From Benincasa hispida (lineage: Eukaryota > Streptophyta > Magnoliopsida > Cucurbitales > Cucurbitaceae): DNA of 64,000 bases. A program made the translations under genes and the position numbers. Location of the stretch: the NCBI RefSeq assembly GCF_009727055.1, contig NC_052351.1:57666379-57730378 (forward strand), in the 5' to 3' direction. The notes below the pieces were generated by a model. That model worked only from the letters and a program-made list of their open reading frames with translations, did not search any database and was not told the origin of the DNA. Positions 45,176 to 55,500 of the stretch are shown in pieces (the stretch's first letter is position 1; every line of letters starts with the position of its first letter).

Positions 45176-47949
45176 TGTAAAACCCAAACCCTAATTACCT
45201 TAAGTAAGCAAGTGTAAGTTATGTGATGTCTTCCAATGAGTTGTAATGAGATTATGTTTTGGTTAGGAGTGATGGAGTAAGAAAGCAAACTAAGGATCAA
45301 GAGAACTCTCGGATAGCTATGTAGGAAAGAATGGTCAAATTTTGGCTAAGTATGGAAAACCAAGAGGAGACCATGTTATCCTATGAGATTTAATGTTGAA
45401 TTGTGTTGTGATGGAGTGGGAAGAAAATGGCTTAATCAAATCTCAGCCAAAAATTTTTATTAGTGGGCTAAGTGGCCCAAGGAGATTTCATGCAAGAAGT
45501 TTGGCGGTCGCATAGGAAGAAAGGCCAAATTCATTTAAACGGTTTGGACAGATTACTCGGGCTATTTGTGTAATTCCAGTGGCATTCGAAAGCTCTGTGT
45601 GTCTATTTTCTGTGGCTTTCATCTATGCATTCCGGTTAGTTCAGGCCAGTCGAGAAAATCCTCTGTTGCTGGAGGGAAAACTCGTCAGAATAAGGTCGAA
45701 GGAGCAAAATAAAGACAAAGGGTTCGTTTCTCGGGTGAATCTAGGTCATCAGTGAAGAATTGAAGCTCCAGGACGAATCACGAAGATTTTTTAGCTAAAA
45801 ATTTGAGGTAATATTGCTAACTCAGTTATAAACAACTTTTTAAAATGAATCTTTTTAAGATGAGACCTGGAAATCGAGTTATATATTTTTGAAATTTGAA
45901 CTAAAAATTGTTGAACAAGCAGGCAGTTGCTTGAATTGAGGCCAATGATGAAGTTTTGAATTCCCAGATAAAACGACGAGGAATTTCGAGCTGAAATTTT
46001 AAGGTAATGTTGCTAACTTGATTCTAAGAAAGTTTGTAGAAGGAAGTTCCTTGAGATGAGTTCTGGAAATTTAGTTATGAATTGTTGAAATTGAATCTGC
46101 AGTTTGATGCTCTAAAATTTTTCTAAGTGTGGGAAGTGTGGGCGATCAAAGGGTGCATTCTTTTGACACTCAATCCCTCCAAATTAGCTAAGTGTCCGAC
46201 CCTCAAAGTGAATGGTAAGAGGCACAATGTGATGGTTTGGCATGTGAGCTTGATTTATTGAGTAGGCCTAAAAGGAAGGCTAATGTAAACACTAAGTACT
46301 ATGCTTATATGTGTAGGCTCAACGCCCATTGGAAAAGCCTATCAAGCCTTAAGGAAGCAAACTTGAAGGACCTGTGAGTGACTATAAATGATTTATAAAT
46401 GGTTTATAAATATTTTAATAATCCATACTTTATTGACAGTTACTTTTATGTTCGTTATTTTACAAGAAGTTCCAAGCAATGCATTTCTCTAAAGTTTATA
46501 AACGCATGCTAGTCACAAAGTTTATGAAATATGCTTTGTACAATGGTTGAACGATAGTAATTCTCAAAAGAAGACTCTATGACATGTTTAAGTTACAATT
46601 ATTTGTATTATGTTTTAAAGTATATGTTCTCTTAATGTTGTTGAGCATGCGTTAGCAAATGATATTCTTATGAAAACTATGTTTTATAAGATCAAGCTTT
46701 CAGTAAGCTTGTTTTATGAAAATGTTTTCCAATCAGGTATTTTCAGCTCAATACTGAAATACAAGGAGAAGGTATCTAAGTTGTACTACCCGGTTTCAGT
46801 TATGTTATGATTCTGGTACTAGAGTACTTAGAGAAGGTATCAGAATAATTCACTCAGTTCAGTGATAAGCAGTGGTACCATGCCTCAGTTATGATCCTTG
46901 ATATCAGGATCCAGTTTGCTCTACGTGCACATATGACAGTTAATCACTTCAGTAGGATTGAACCACGAGGGTTCTTTCCTAGTATTGGCTGAAAGGTGCT
47001 GAACAAAAGGGTTCTCACCCCAGCCCAAGCTTATGTTTGAGAGATCGAGCAAAAGGGTTTTCTCTTAAACATGATATCCGACGATGAGATTGAACCACGA
47101 GGGTTCTTTCCTAGCATTGGCTAAAAGGTGTTGAACAAAAGGGTTCTCATCCCAGCCCATGCTTATGTTTGAGAGATGAACAAAAGGGTTCTCTCTTAAA
47201 CATGATATCCGACGATGAAATTGAACCACGAGGGTTCTTTCCTAGCATTAGCAAAGAGGTGTTGAACAAAAGGGTTCTCACCTCAGCCCAGGCTTATGTT
47301 TGAGAAATTGAACAAAAGGGTTCTCTCTTGAACATGATATCCGATGTTGAGATTGACGGGGGTTCTCTCTCAACCGGGAATCAGTTTAGCTATGTTTTCA
47401 GATACAATGGTTTTAAAAGTTTTATGTACACGTTTGCTTGGCATATTTTAGTTCCAGTATTCTGTTTTCTAGCTTTCAGTTTAAGCATGAGATTTATGTT
47501 TTTAATAAGTCACTCACTGGACGAATAGCTCATTCTTTCAAATGTTTTTCTTTTCCCAAGTAGTGGTCATCTCCTCAAAGGTTAGCTGACATCCTGTTCT
47601 GCCACTCAAGGACTCCAGTTAAAAGTTCAAATTCTAAAGAGCAGTTTTAGGTGTTTATTTTGTAAATGCGTATACATATGTATTGCTCATATTAGGGACT
47701 AGTAAAGTATATTGGGACCCACTGAACTCTGTACCTGTTAATATAGTATAGTTATGTTGTTGTTGATCCCTGGTGTTCTGAGGTTATTTTTAAAGTTTCC
47801 TTAGTTTGGTGAATGTTGTATATGTATTCCAGGGATCTAAACAGGTTAAGGATGTTAGTTAGACAGTAAGTGCCACAAAAGGGTTGGTAACTACTGTCGT
47901 CACATTCACTTCCGGATTAAGAAGGGTAATCTGGGAGGGGGGTGTGACA
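45176..47949 (+). mobile_element. Nested solo gypsy LTR (2.8 kb)
   Basis: It begins TGTAAAACCCAAACCC and ends GGGGGGTGTGACA. The end is the reverse complement of the LTR terminus at 63429 (TGTCACACCCCC), so both belong to one family. The TCACTCACTGGACGAATAGCTC block at 47508 has counterparts at 60080 and 63770. It carries 131-bp tandem repeats. I found no matching target duplication (GCGGC against GGGTA), so the left boundary may be off by some bases. Confidence 0.5.
46956..47355 (+). repeat. Tandem repeat, 131-132 bp, three units
   Basis: Units start GATTGAACCACGAGGGTTC at 46956 and 47088 and AATTGAACCACG at 47219; a partial unit starts at 47350. Each contains two AACAAAAGGGTTCTC-type words and ATGATATCCGACGATG. 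It lies inside the nested LTR. Confidence 0.85.
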
Positions 47950-48000
47950 GGGTATGAAATTTAATGCTGCCCCATCATCAAGTTGGTGAAGAACAATGCC

Positions 48001-48008
48001 TATAAATA
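48001..48008 (+). promoter_or_regulatory. TATA box of the LTR at 44829
   Basis: TATAAATA occurs about 400 bases from the LTR start once the nested insert is removed, comparable with the other gypsy LTRs. It is the presumed core promoter. Confidence 0.5.
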
Positions 48009-49003
48009 GAAGAAATCCCACCAGATGAGAGGATCTAATTTAGAGACCTAGAACTGTGCTACTGTGACAAGAAGAATACAAGAAGGAAGAGAACCACCCC
48101 CACCATCGATCAAAGAGTGGAGAAAGCTTAGCTCGAGAGAGAATTTTCTTCCATTTTTTCTACAAGTTGTTTATACACGAATTTGAGTTGAGCCAAAGAG
48201 GACAAGAGATTGTACTCTACGTCCTGACTTCTTTCTTTTCATTTGAATTATAATTCTCTTCATCTCATTTGATTGAGTATTGATCTTGTAAAGACAATCA
48301 GTTTCTTTATGAATTCACATATTTGATCTACTTCATTTCGCCACTGTTTATTTCTTGCTTTACGTTAGATGCATCTATAACTTTATGCAAAATCCATTTC
48401 TAAATGCCTAAGCCAACTAAATCACTTGGTAAAAGCTACTTTAGCTTGAATTATTCGAGAGAATAAGCAAGCAAGCATTAAGTTAGAAACGTTTGGTACA
48501 TCTAGAAATAGACGCACTAGTGTTTTATTGCATTCTATGACTAACACATACATCCTAGAGTAGGGAATTGTATGATATTCGCATTGAGAAGTGCTAAATA
48601 GAAATTAATCAGAAATCTAACGCATAAACGGAGATAAGCAAGTCATTTCATCCACATCGTATTCTTGTATATGTACATCTCACTTAGATCGACGCATATC
48701 CCTTGCACTAAACTCCATTTTCACACAACCACTGTTTTCTACTTGACTTTTTTGTATCTTCTTGCACGCACACAAAAAACTGTGTAAATAACGCATTCCG
48801 CATTCACTTAGGATATTTCTACATCAACTACAACGTAAGCTCTGCGTTAGCTTTAATCTAAATCCTTAAGTTCAACCCTGGACTTACCAGGAACTTGAGT
48901 TGGATTTATACTTGGATCTGATTCAGGAAAACTTGAACGCATAAAGAGGTGTCACGCGTCCCTTCACACATCACCAACGCATCACTAACGCATCAACGCA
49001 TCA

Positions 49004-49270
49004 TTCACATTTGCACTTATTTTTTCAATTACCTTATACAATAAACTCCTAAGCTCACATCACGAATTCAACGAACAATTATTAACATAGGTCTAAATGA
49101 AATTAATTTTAAACGATTTAAAATTAATTTAACCCATATTTGCATTCAACTCTTTATCATAGATTTTAATTCTAATCACATTAAACTTGTAACACTTATA
49201 AAGAATTAATGAAATAATTAAAACCTAAACATGTATCTAATGACATTCTGTAAAAAAAAATTATAATAAT
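49004..49270. other. AT-rich spacer
   Basis: No gene or repeat recognised between the gypsy LTR end and the 393-bp tandem duplication. Confidence 0.4.
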
Positions 49271-50056
49271 TATAATTTTACTAAGGTGGTATGATACTCC
49301 ATGCACGTTGACCATCCAGAGGATCGCAATGCTTTATTACTAATGTTGCAACGTTGGCTTTTATGCTGCCACAACATTGGGCCACATTGCATGTAGCGTT
49401 GCAACGCTACGACTGGAGCGTTGCGACGCTGTAAGGGAGAAAGTTTGCTTTGCCTCACTCGTTCATTCAATTTGCTCTGTTCTTGCTCCAAAATTCTCCA
49501 AATCGAAGCCAGAACGACATCACTAACGACATGGACAATTACATACTCAATTACAAGAATTTAAATGCCCAAAACATCGGGCAATTACAACTTTAAATAC
49601 CTTTAAAGCAATAAATTCTAGGCCAATTTCAAAATGTCCAATGTGTAAAACCTATAATACATTTATAATTTTACTAAGGTGGTATCATGCTCCATGCACG
49701 TTGACCATCCAGAGGATCGCAATGCTTTATTACTAACGTTGCAACGCAGGCTTTTATGCTGTCACAACGTTGGGCCACACTGCATGTAGCGTTGCAACGC
49801 TATGGCTGGAGCGTTGCGACGCTGTAAGGGAGAAATTTTGCTCTGCTTCACTCGTTCATTCAATTTGCTCTGTTCTTGCTCCAAAATTCTCCAAATCGAA
49901 GCCAGAACGACATCACTAACGACATGGACAATTACATACTCGATTACAAGAATTTAAATACCCAAAACATCGGGCAATTACAACTTTAAACACCTTTAAA
50001 GCAGTAAATTCTAGGCCAATTTCAAAACGTCCAATGTGTAAAACCTATAACATACA
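49271..50056 (-). repeat. 393-bp tandem duplication in a copia leader
   Basis: The two units 49271-49663 and 49664-50056 differ at a few scattered bases. Each contains three or four CGTTGCAACGCT-type palindromes (49345-49430 and 49735-49825). The region lies just downstream, on the minus strand, of a copia primer-binding site, so it is probably the 5' leader of a copia element. The frame 49270-49491 crosses the palindromes and is not a recognised protein. Confidence 0.75.
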
Positions 50057-50130
50057 TTTCAAATGCAGATCATACACCTCCCAATAACTCTGAACTAATG
50101 TTCGAAAAATGAAATTTAGAGACTCAACCT

Positions 50131-50143
50131 GGCTCTGATACCA
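50131..50143 (-). other. Primer-binding site for initiator tRNA-Met
   Basis: The minus strand reads TGGTATCAGAGCC, a good copia-type site, two bases after the LTR end. Confidence 0.8.
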
Positions 50144-50145
50144 AT

Positions 50146-50589
50146 TGAAGGAAATTTGAATACCCACAGTAAAAGCAATTTAATGCATCATTCTCTAAAT
50201 TCATTTTAGAGAGCATACAAAATTCAGAGTGACGAAAACAATTGATAAACATTATTAAATCAAGCATGCTACTACTGTGAAATTGGAGAAGAGGGATTGA
50301 ACAATACATACCCTTGAAGATCTATATTTTTGAATTTCCTTTCCATAGTATGAACTTGCTCGATCTCTTCTTGATCTCCCAAACCCGACACCACGAACAC
50401 ACCATACGGAATGAAGACGACACCATCACGAGGTCTTCCTTGTTATTCTCGGGGACGAGAATCGTGCAGAGGTGTGGACTTCTACTTAATTTTGGCAAGA
50501 GACAATGAGAGAAATTGAGAGAATTTTCTACCCGAACTCTTCTGCGAAACCCAAAGAGAAGGAAAACCAGAGAGCGAATAATTGTTAAC
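50146..50589 (-). repeat. Copia 5' LTR, 3' part ('K')
   Basis: On the minus strand it ends TTCAAATTTCCTTCA next to the primer site. The start is missing: at about 50590 the sequence changes to CACTA-like DNA. The frames 50124-50309 and 50322-50591 lie in the LTR and encode nothing recognised. Confidence 0.6.
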
Positions 50590-51450
50590 AATAAAATTTT
50601 ATTGACATTTATAAACTATCGTTGTCAAAATTACTATGACGGGCTATAATTGTCATCAAATAACTCAAAATGGCTTATTGTTGTAGTGTTATGAATATTG
50701 ATGACAATACTAAAATATCAAAAACTAATATATAATGATATTTTTTTCTTGTCAAGAAGATATGAACCATAATACTTTATTGTCAAGAATATCTTAACCA
50801 TGACAAATACTTTAGGTCAATAAATGTTCTATCACAACACATTTTTATTGTCACAAAATTTCATAATTATGACACTTTTATATTGTCGGTAAAATACATG
50901 TTTTGATAGTTTATTATTTCTTTTGAACCTTATCATTACACATGATTTACATCATCAACTAGTCTTATTTTAACAAAAACAAATAAGTACAAACATAAAT
51001 AAGAACTTTCATGTATAACAATAAAGTTGATAACGTTTTTACAAAGAAACTAAATACAATCAAACTAATAATCAAACTTCGTAATTTTTTTTTTACTAAG
51101 AAACTAAATAAAACAAGGTATTGTCATAAGTAACTATATTACAACAAGTTCTGTCACTAACCAAACGTCAACCACTTACTTTGTAGCTTCACCACTTCAG
51201 TTGGTTCATGCAGAGACCTAATAAAAACACAACATTCATTTTAGAGTTCAGCTCAATGTATCAAGGTTAATGATAATCACAATAAATCTATTTAGCTTGT
51301 AACTTTTAAGGACTAACAACAACGAAAGAGAATTCTAATTTGACTAACAAGTAAACAAATATCTACAATTGCAACAAAGTGTTTAAATTCAAGAAGCATC
51401 AATCATACAAATTTTAGAATGAAGTTATAATGTCAAAAGCATTCACTCAC

Positions 51451-51505
51451 TTCATTATTTCAAGTTTCAAATCAAGACTCATTTGTTTACCACCATTTTG
51501 ACGGC
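51451..51505 (-). other. Candidate 55-bp exon
   Basis: On the minus strand, TTTTTTGCAG precedes and GTGAGTGAATG follows a 55-bp open stretch encoding about RQNGGKQMSLDLKLEIM. The splice signals are good but the peptide is not recognised. It lies 0.67 kb downstream of the auxin response factor exon on the same strand. Confidence 0.25.
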
Positions 51506-52170
51506 CTGCAAAAAAGACTACTCGAATCAAAGGAGAAAAGACAAAGAATACTAACATTACTCAAATTAGGCGTGCTTAGAAATAAAATTGCTCAAAACTT
51601 TAGAGAACGAATCGCAACCAAGATTTGTCATTTAACACTACAAAAAAAATTTATATATTGATCACTTGCTCTACTAGTGAATTCATTTTAGAAAAAAAAA
51701 AAATATTCATTTTAGAATTTAACCCAACACATAAATATAGGCAATGATAACCATGATAACACATCAATATTGATGGTTAAAAATGGGAAGCAATTGGAAA
51801 ATGACATAAAGCATACATTACCTACAAAATATAAGAAACACTAAGTATAAAGGATCAGTGCACAAATGACAAATTTGTGAATGAACAACAATCAAATGCA
51901 TTCTACCAAATAACACTTAGCCCCATATGCCAAAATTTTCTCAGTGAGGTTTATAAGACTATAGATGAGAGATCATTTCAATCTCTAGATGTTTAGTAAG
52001 CAAAACAAATTCACCTCTATCAAAATCACAACTAAACACAAAGTAGCAACCAAGCACATGAATAGCGATGAAGGTTGTTAAATCTCAACAAAAAACCAAG
52101 TTTTAAAGGTCAAATAAAAGGAGAGAGAACTTTTAAGTGGCCATTGAATATGGAAATTCATGGAGTTCAC

Positions 52171-52283
52171 CTGCTCACTATGACCTTGAAGAAAGTAAAC
52201 AACCTGACTACCAACAGCCGACAAAGAAACAAGAGGACCCGCACACACATGCCAAAGCTTGGAATTCAGGACCCTCCTCTCGT
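52171..52283 (-). pseudogene. Captured exon of an auxin response factor (ARF)
   Basis: The minus-strand peptide contains [18 protein letters not shown] and [15 protein letters not shown]. Auxin response factors have [17 protein letters not shown] ... GSRVVYFPQGHSEQV at the start of their B3 DNA-binding region, and the match is closest to the ARF6/ARF8 group. The 113-bp match starts right after TTTTGCAG (acceptor) and stops at CAG/GTGAAC (donor), so it is one genomic exon with its introns, not a cDNA copy. Several conserved residues are changed (E to K, A to V, R to Q, P to L). No neighbouring ARF exons are visible. It was probably picked up by the surrounding CACTA-like element. ARFs switch auxin genes in the nucleus; this fragment cannot. 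Confidence 0.8.
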
Positions 52284-52999
52284 CTGCAAAATTGATGTCA
52301 ATTTTTATTTCCTTAGAGCGAAACAATACTTCACAAGAATAATTATCAACAACAACTCTTCAAAGTAATTTTGGAACCACTTTTAACACAGAAATTTATC
52401 AAGGAATGTTTCCCGAAGGTGGGATCAATGTGGGCTCAAAATTTCTCACCAATAGTCCCCTGCTTTTAATTACTAGACCCAAAACATTTATACTGAACTC
52501 GATCCATTGTCTTGTAATTTCAGTATATTCAAAGAAGAAAACATATCGATTCACCATTTACAAATAAAATTCTCATAACTAAAACAACAAGCCAGCAAAC
52601 CAACCCCACTAAAACAAGAACAAACATTCTCTTCTCCTTAAAGTCCTCATAATTAAAACAAAAGTTAACTCCAAACAAGTATTTTGCAACGAACCACAAT
52701 AGATGATGAACAGTAGAATTAAAATTGTCGCGGAAGAACTCAATCCATCAAACAAGAAGAAAAAAATAACCAGAAACAATCATTTTCACCCCAATATAGA
52801 AACAAATATGAAAAGGAAGACAAAGGGACCCATATCCACCATTAGAACACTCCAAAAACATGGAGAAACTAACCCATTAAAAGAAGGAAAAAGGAAAACA
52901 GAGAGAAGGAGAAGAAGAACCCACCCTCAAAACCAGCTCCCATGTCGATCTGACAAATCGAAGACTAAAATGCTAAAGACAAACATGAACGAACAATGG

Positions 53000-53290
53000 C
53001 TGTAAAACAAACAGAAATCGAAGACTTTGGCGGAGAATGGATGAATTTTCTGGGTTGAAGACACGAACGGACAGATCCCTAAAAACGAAAATTAAGGCAG
53101 AGAATGGACGGATGAGGGCGCTGCGAACGGACGGCCGTTAAAGACAGGAGACGGCGCACGGACGACCGGTGTTGCAAACGGCCAGAGCTGAAGAGGGTCA
53201 ACGGCAGACTACTCAACCACAAAAGCGGACGACGACGAACGCGAAGAAGGGGTTTGGGGTTGTCGAACGCGAGTTTAGGTTTAAGAGTTG
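53000..53290 (-). other. GC-richer block resembling a gene 5' leader
   Basis: The minus strand is pyrimidine-rich with CCTCTTCAGC, CGTCGTCGTCCGC and repeated CGTCCGT words and is much richer in GC than its surroundings. It could be the 5' leader of a captured gene lying upstream of the ARF exon on the same strand. There is no direct coding evidence. Confidence 0.3.
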
Positions 53291-53323
53291 CTCACATATT
53301 TTTATTTTATTTTAAAAAGAAAA

Positions 53324-53391
53324 CAATTAACTTTATTCAGTGACACTTAACAACGGTCAATTAACTTTATTCAGTGACACTTAACAACGGT
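53324..53391. repeat. 34-bp tandem pair
   Basis: Two copies of a unit starting CAATTAACTTTATTCAGTG and containing AACAACGG, at 53324 and 53358. GTGACA words follow, like the subterminal words of the CACTA-like region. Confidence 0.75.
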
Positions 53392-53461
53392 CATAAATTA
53401 GTGACATTTGGATTAGAATTGGGAATTTCCGATTTGATTGGAGATGGAGTCAAACTGGGGA

Positions 53462-53960
53462 CTCAAAATGGGTCCCAAACCAGGGATGGGAATCCTCGTC
53501 CCGTCCCGTTCCGTCTCCAACCCCAACCCAAATATTTTTTGTTTTAATTCTTCTAGTGTATATATATATATATATAAAGCTACTTTTTTTTTTTACTTTT
53601 TTTAATTTCATTTCACAATATAATTAATTTGTAACTTTTTATTAAATTATAAAATAAAGAAATAAATGTTTTTTTATTATTAATTTAAATAAATAAAACA
53701 CTAATAATACCAACTTGTTACCTAACAAGTGTACATTTTCAATATAAATACAAAAATTATTGATTTTAAATAAAAAATAAAAATAAAAAATAATAGATAG
53801 AGAATTTTTCCCCATGGGACCTGATTCCCAAAAAGGGATTCCCTAGCCCCGACCTAACTCTTCAAAATGGGGAATGAGGTAGGGACAAGGATTAAAAATC
53901 CTCATGGGGACGGGGATAGGGAGTGTATCCCCGGCCTCGCCCCGCCCTATTGCCAACCCC
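53462..53960. mobile_element. GC-ended MITE-like insertion
   Basis: It begins around CAGGGATGGGAATCC with CCCGTCCCGTTCCG. It ends with GGGGACGGGGATAGGG ... CCCGCCCTATTGCCAACCCC. The ends are imperfect inverted repeats around an AT-rich centre containing a TA microsatellite (53557-53574). It looks like a hAT-type short element, but no target duplication was confirmed. Confidence 0.4.
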
Positions 53961-54083
53961 ATCATGGATAAACGACAATCCAAAAACCTTTGCCTTTTCC
54001 CTCCAAAAATGCGCATTTTGACATTTACAACATATTTTTATTCTTTCCTATCAATTTGGATATAATGTGTCATGGTAGCCCAT

Positions 54084-54095
54084 TTTTCTTGTAGT
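54084..54095 (-). repeat. CACTA terminal inverted repeat
   Basis: On the minus strand, CACTACAAGAAA. The next bases outside are AAT. A full CACTA element would need a matching plus-strand CACTACAAGAAA to the left with AAT before it, and none is seen. Confidence 0.55.
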
Positions 54096-55500
54096 GAATT
54101 ATAGACTTATGTTTACAATTGTAGATTTAAAACGTGAGTTGAATCTCGTTAAAGTAGAGAAAGACTCCATGTGTAAGTCTATTAGAATGCTGAACTCGGG
54201 AACTGAAACTCGAGACAAAATATTGTCAAAAGGAAAAGCAACCAGTGACAATGCTGGACTTGAATTCTCAAAAAGAGGAATCAAGACAATCAGATGTCCA
54301 AATGCAAGGGAAGATAGAAGATTGAATTTGTAAGAGCTTAGCATCCTGAGTCATATGGCTTGCCAAAAGCTTCCACTAGCAATTTAAGCAGAAGAAACAA
54401 TCAACAATTCAAGCAAAAGTAGATATGTCATCACTGTGGAAAAAAGGGGTCAAAATGACCTTTCTGTTTCCAGTTGTATGGAACTCCATATAGACTTCTA
54501 AATGTGCTTGAAACTTCTCCTCCTACAAGAAATAGGTTCCAAAGTAATCCTCATATGAAACAAGTGTAGAGAATCAAAGGTGATGTTGTTCTAACTTATT
54601 CCAGGTCCTCTGCTAAAGGGGATTGGTTTTTCGATAGTGGTAGTTCGAGGCATATGACTGTGAAAAGAGTTATATTTCATATCTAAAATCAGTAAACTCA
54701 AGACGTGTTACCTTTGGAGATAGACCTACTTGTAAATTTGTTGGAAAGAGTAAACTTAACTTTCCTGGTCTCCTCTCCCTCAATGATGTGATGTTAGTTG
54801 AAGATCTCACGGCTATTCTTATCAGTATCAACCAATTGTGTGATCAAGGGCTGAATGTCAACTTTATACCAAAGACATATGCATTGTCATGATAGGTACT
54901 CGTTCTTATGATAACTGTTATTTATGGTCTCTTAATGACTCTTCTCAGGTTTTCCACCTATCTCGTCAAGAAGAGACAAGTCTATGGCATAAACGTTTGG
55001 GCCATATGAGCATGAAGACTATTCAAAAGGCTGTGTCGAAAAGCCCTATAACTAGCCTCCTAGCATTGCAAGCTGCTAATGAAACTATTTATGGTGATTG
55101 TAAAGCAGGTAAATAGATTCATGTGCCTCATAAATAGGTATCTCATACTAGCTCAAATCACATTCTTGAATTACTTCATTTGGACCTTATGGGTCTTATG
55201 CAAACTGAAAGCCTTAGTGGAAAAAGGTATGTACTTGCTTGTATTGATGATTTCACGACATATACTTGGGTGCGCTTTCTACATGAAAAAATTGGAACTT
55301 TTATTGTTTTTAAGCACTATGTGATCAAGTTCAAAAAAAGAATTTGAATGTTATTCGAATTAGAATTGATCACAGTCGAGAATTTGAAAATTCTCAATTC
55401 AATGAGTTTTGCATGTCTGTTGGTATTCATCATGAATTCTCAGCCCCGATTACTCCTCAGCAAAACAGGGTGTAGGATGGAAAAATTGTACTCTCCAAGA
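54096..55500 (+). pseudogene. copia-3 gag end, protease, integrase start
   Basis: A zinc knuckle remnant CHHCGKKGSK at about 54430. Protease site DWFFDSGSSRHMT at about 54625, then LNFPGL-type and LTAILISINQLCDQGLN words in shifting frames. The pre-integrase region is at 54889-55116: LWHKRLGHMSMKTI, then GDCKAGK, where the first metal cysteine of the usual pair appears lost. Integrase start is at about 55160: ELLHLDLMGLMQTESL, then DDFTTYTWVRFL. The second catalytic block is visible as DHSREFENSQFNEF near 55370. Many stops and frameshifts. Confidence 0.7.

Larger units (their letters stand above)
42441..49003 (+). mobile_element. Second Athila-like gypsy element, 3' half
   Basis: Plus strand: a broken plant transposon-protein frame, a 3' non-coding region with the paired GCATGACAC motif, a polypurine tract (AAATTTGGAGG), and a 3' LTR that contains a nested LTR. 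Gag, pol and the 5' LTR are missing to the left, where copia-2 abuts. The layout of this tail matches the tail of the element at 4041-12284. Confidence 0.7.
44829..49003 (+). repeat. 3' LTR of the second gypsy element, split by a nested LTR
   Basis: It starts with the terminal hairpin in a third stem version (arm TGATAACTTGT, loop AGAAAT, arm ACAAGTTATTG) and ends CAACGCATCA. Removing 45176-47949 leaves about 1.4 kb. Near the end it has the TTCAACCCTGGACTTACC block common to these LTRs. Confidence 0.65.
50590..54095 (-). mobile_element. CACTA-like composite region carrying gene fragments
   Basis: The right end reads, on the minus strand, CACTACAAGAAAAATGGGC (54095 downward), a typical CACTA terminus. 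At 50681 another minus-strand CACTACAACAATAAG end occurs. Subterminal-type words ATTGTCA/TGACAAT recur at 50597-50900, and a 34-bp tandem pair lies at 53324-53391. Inside is an auxin response factor exon. The two visible ends point the same way, so this is not one simple element; one end may belong to a second, truncated copy. Confidence 0.45.

Noticed and set aside
46956..47355. Possible CRISPR-like array
   Set aside because: The units are about 131 bp, continuous and without unique spacers, in plant DNA: an ordinary LTR tandem repeat.
52703..53005. 100-codon, very basic plus-strand frame
   Set aside because: Low-complexity Lys/Arg-rich translation of an A-rich strand with no domain; the opposite strand looks more like a gene leader.
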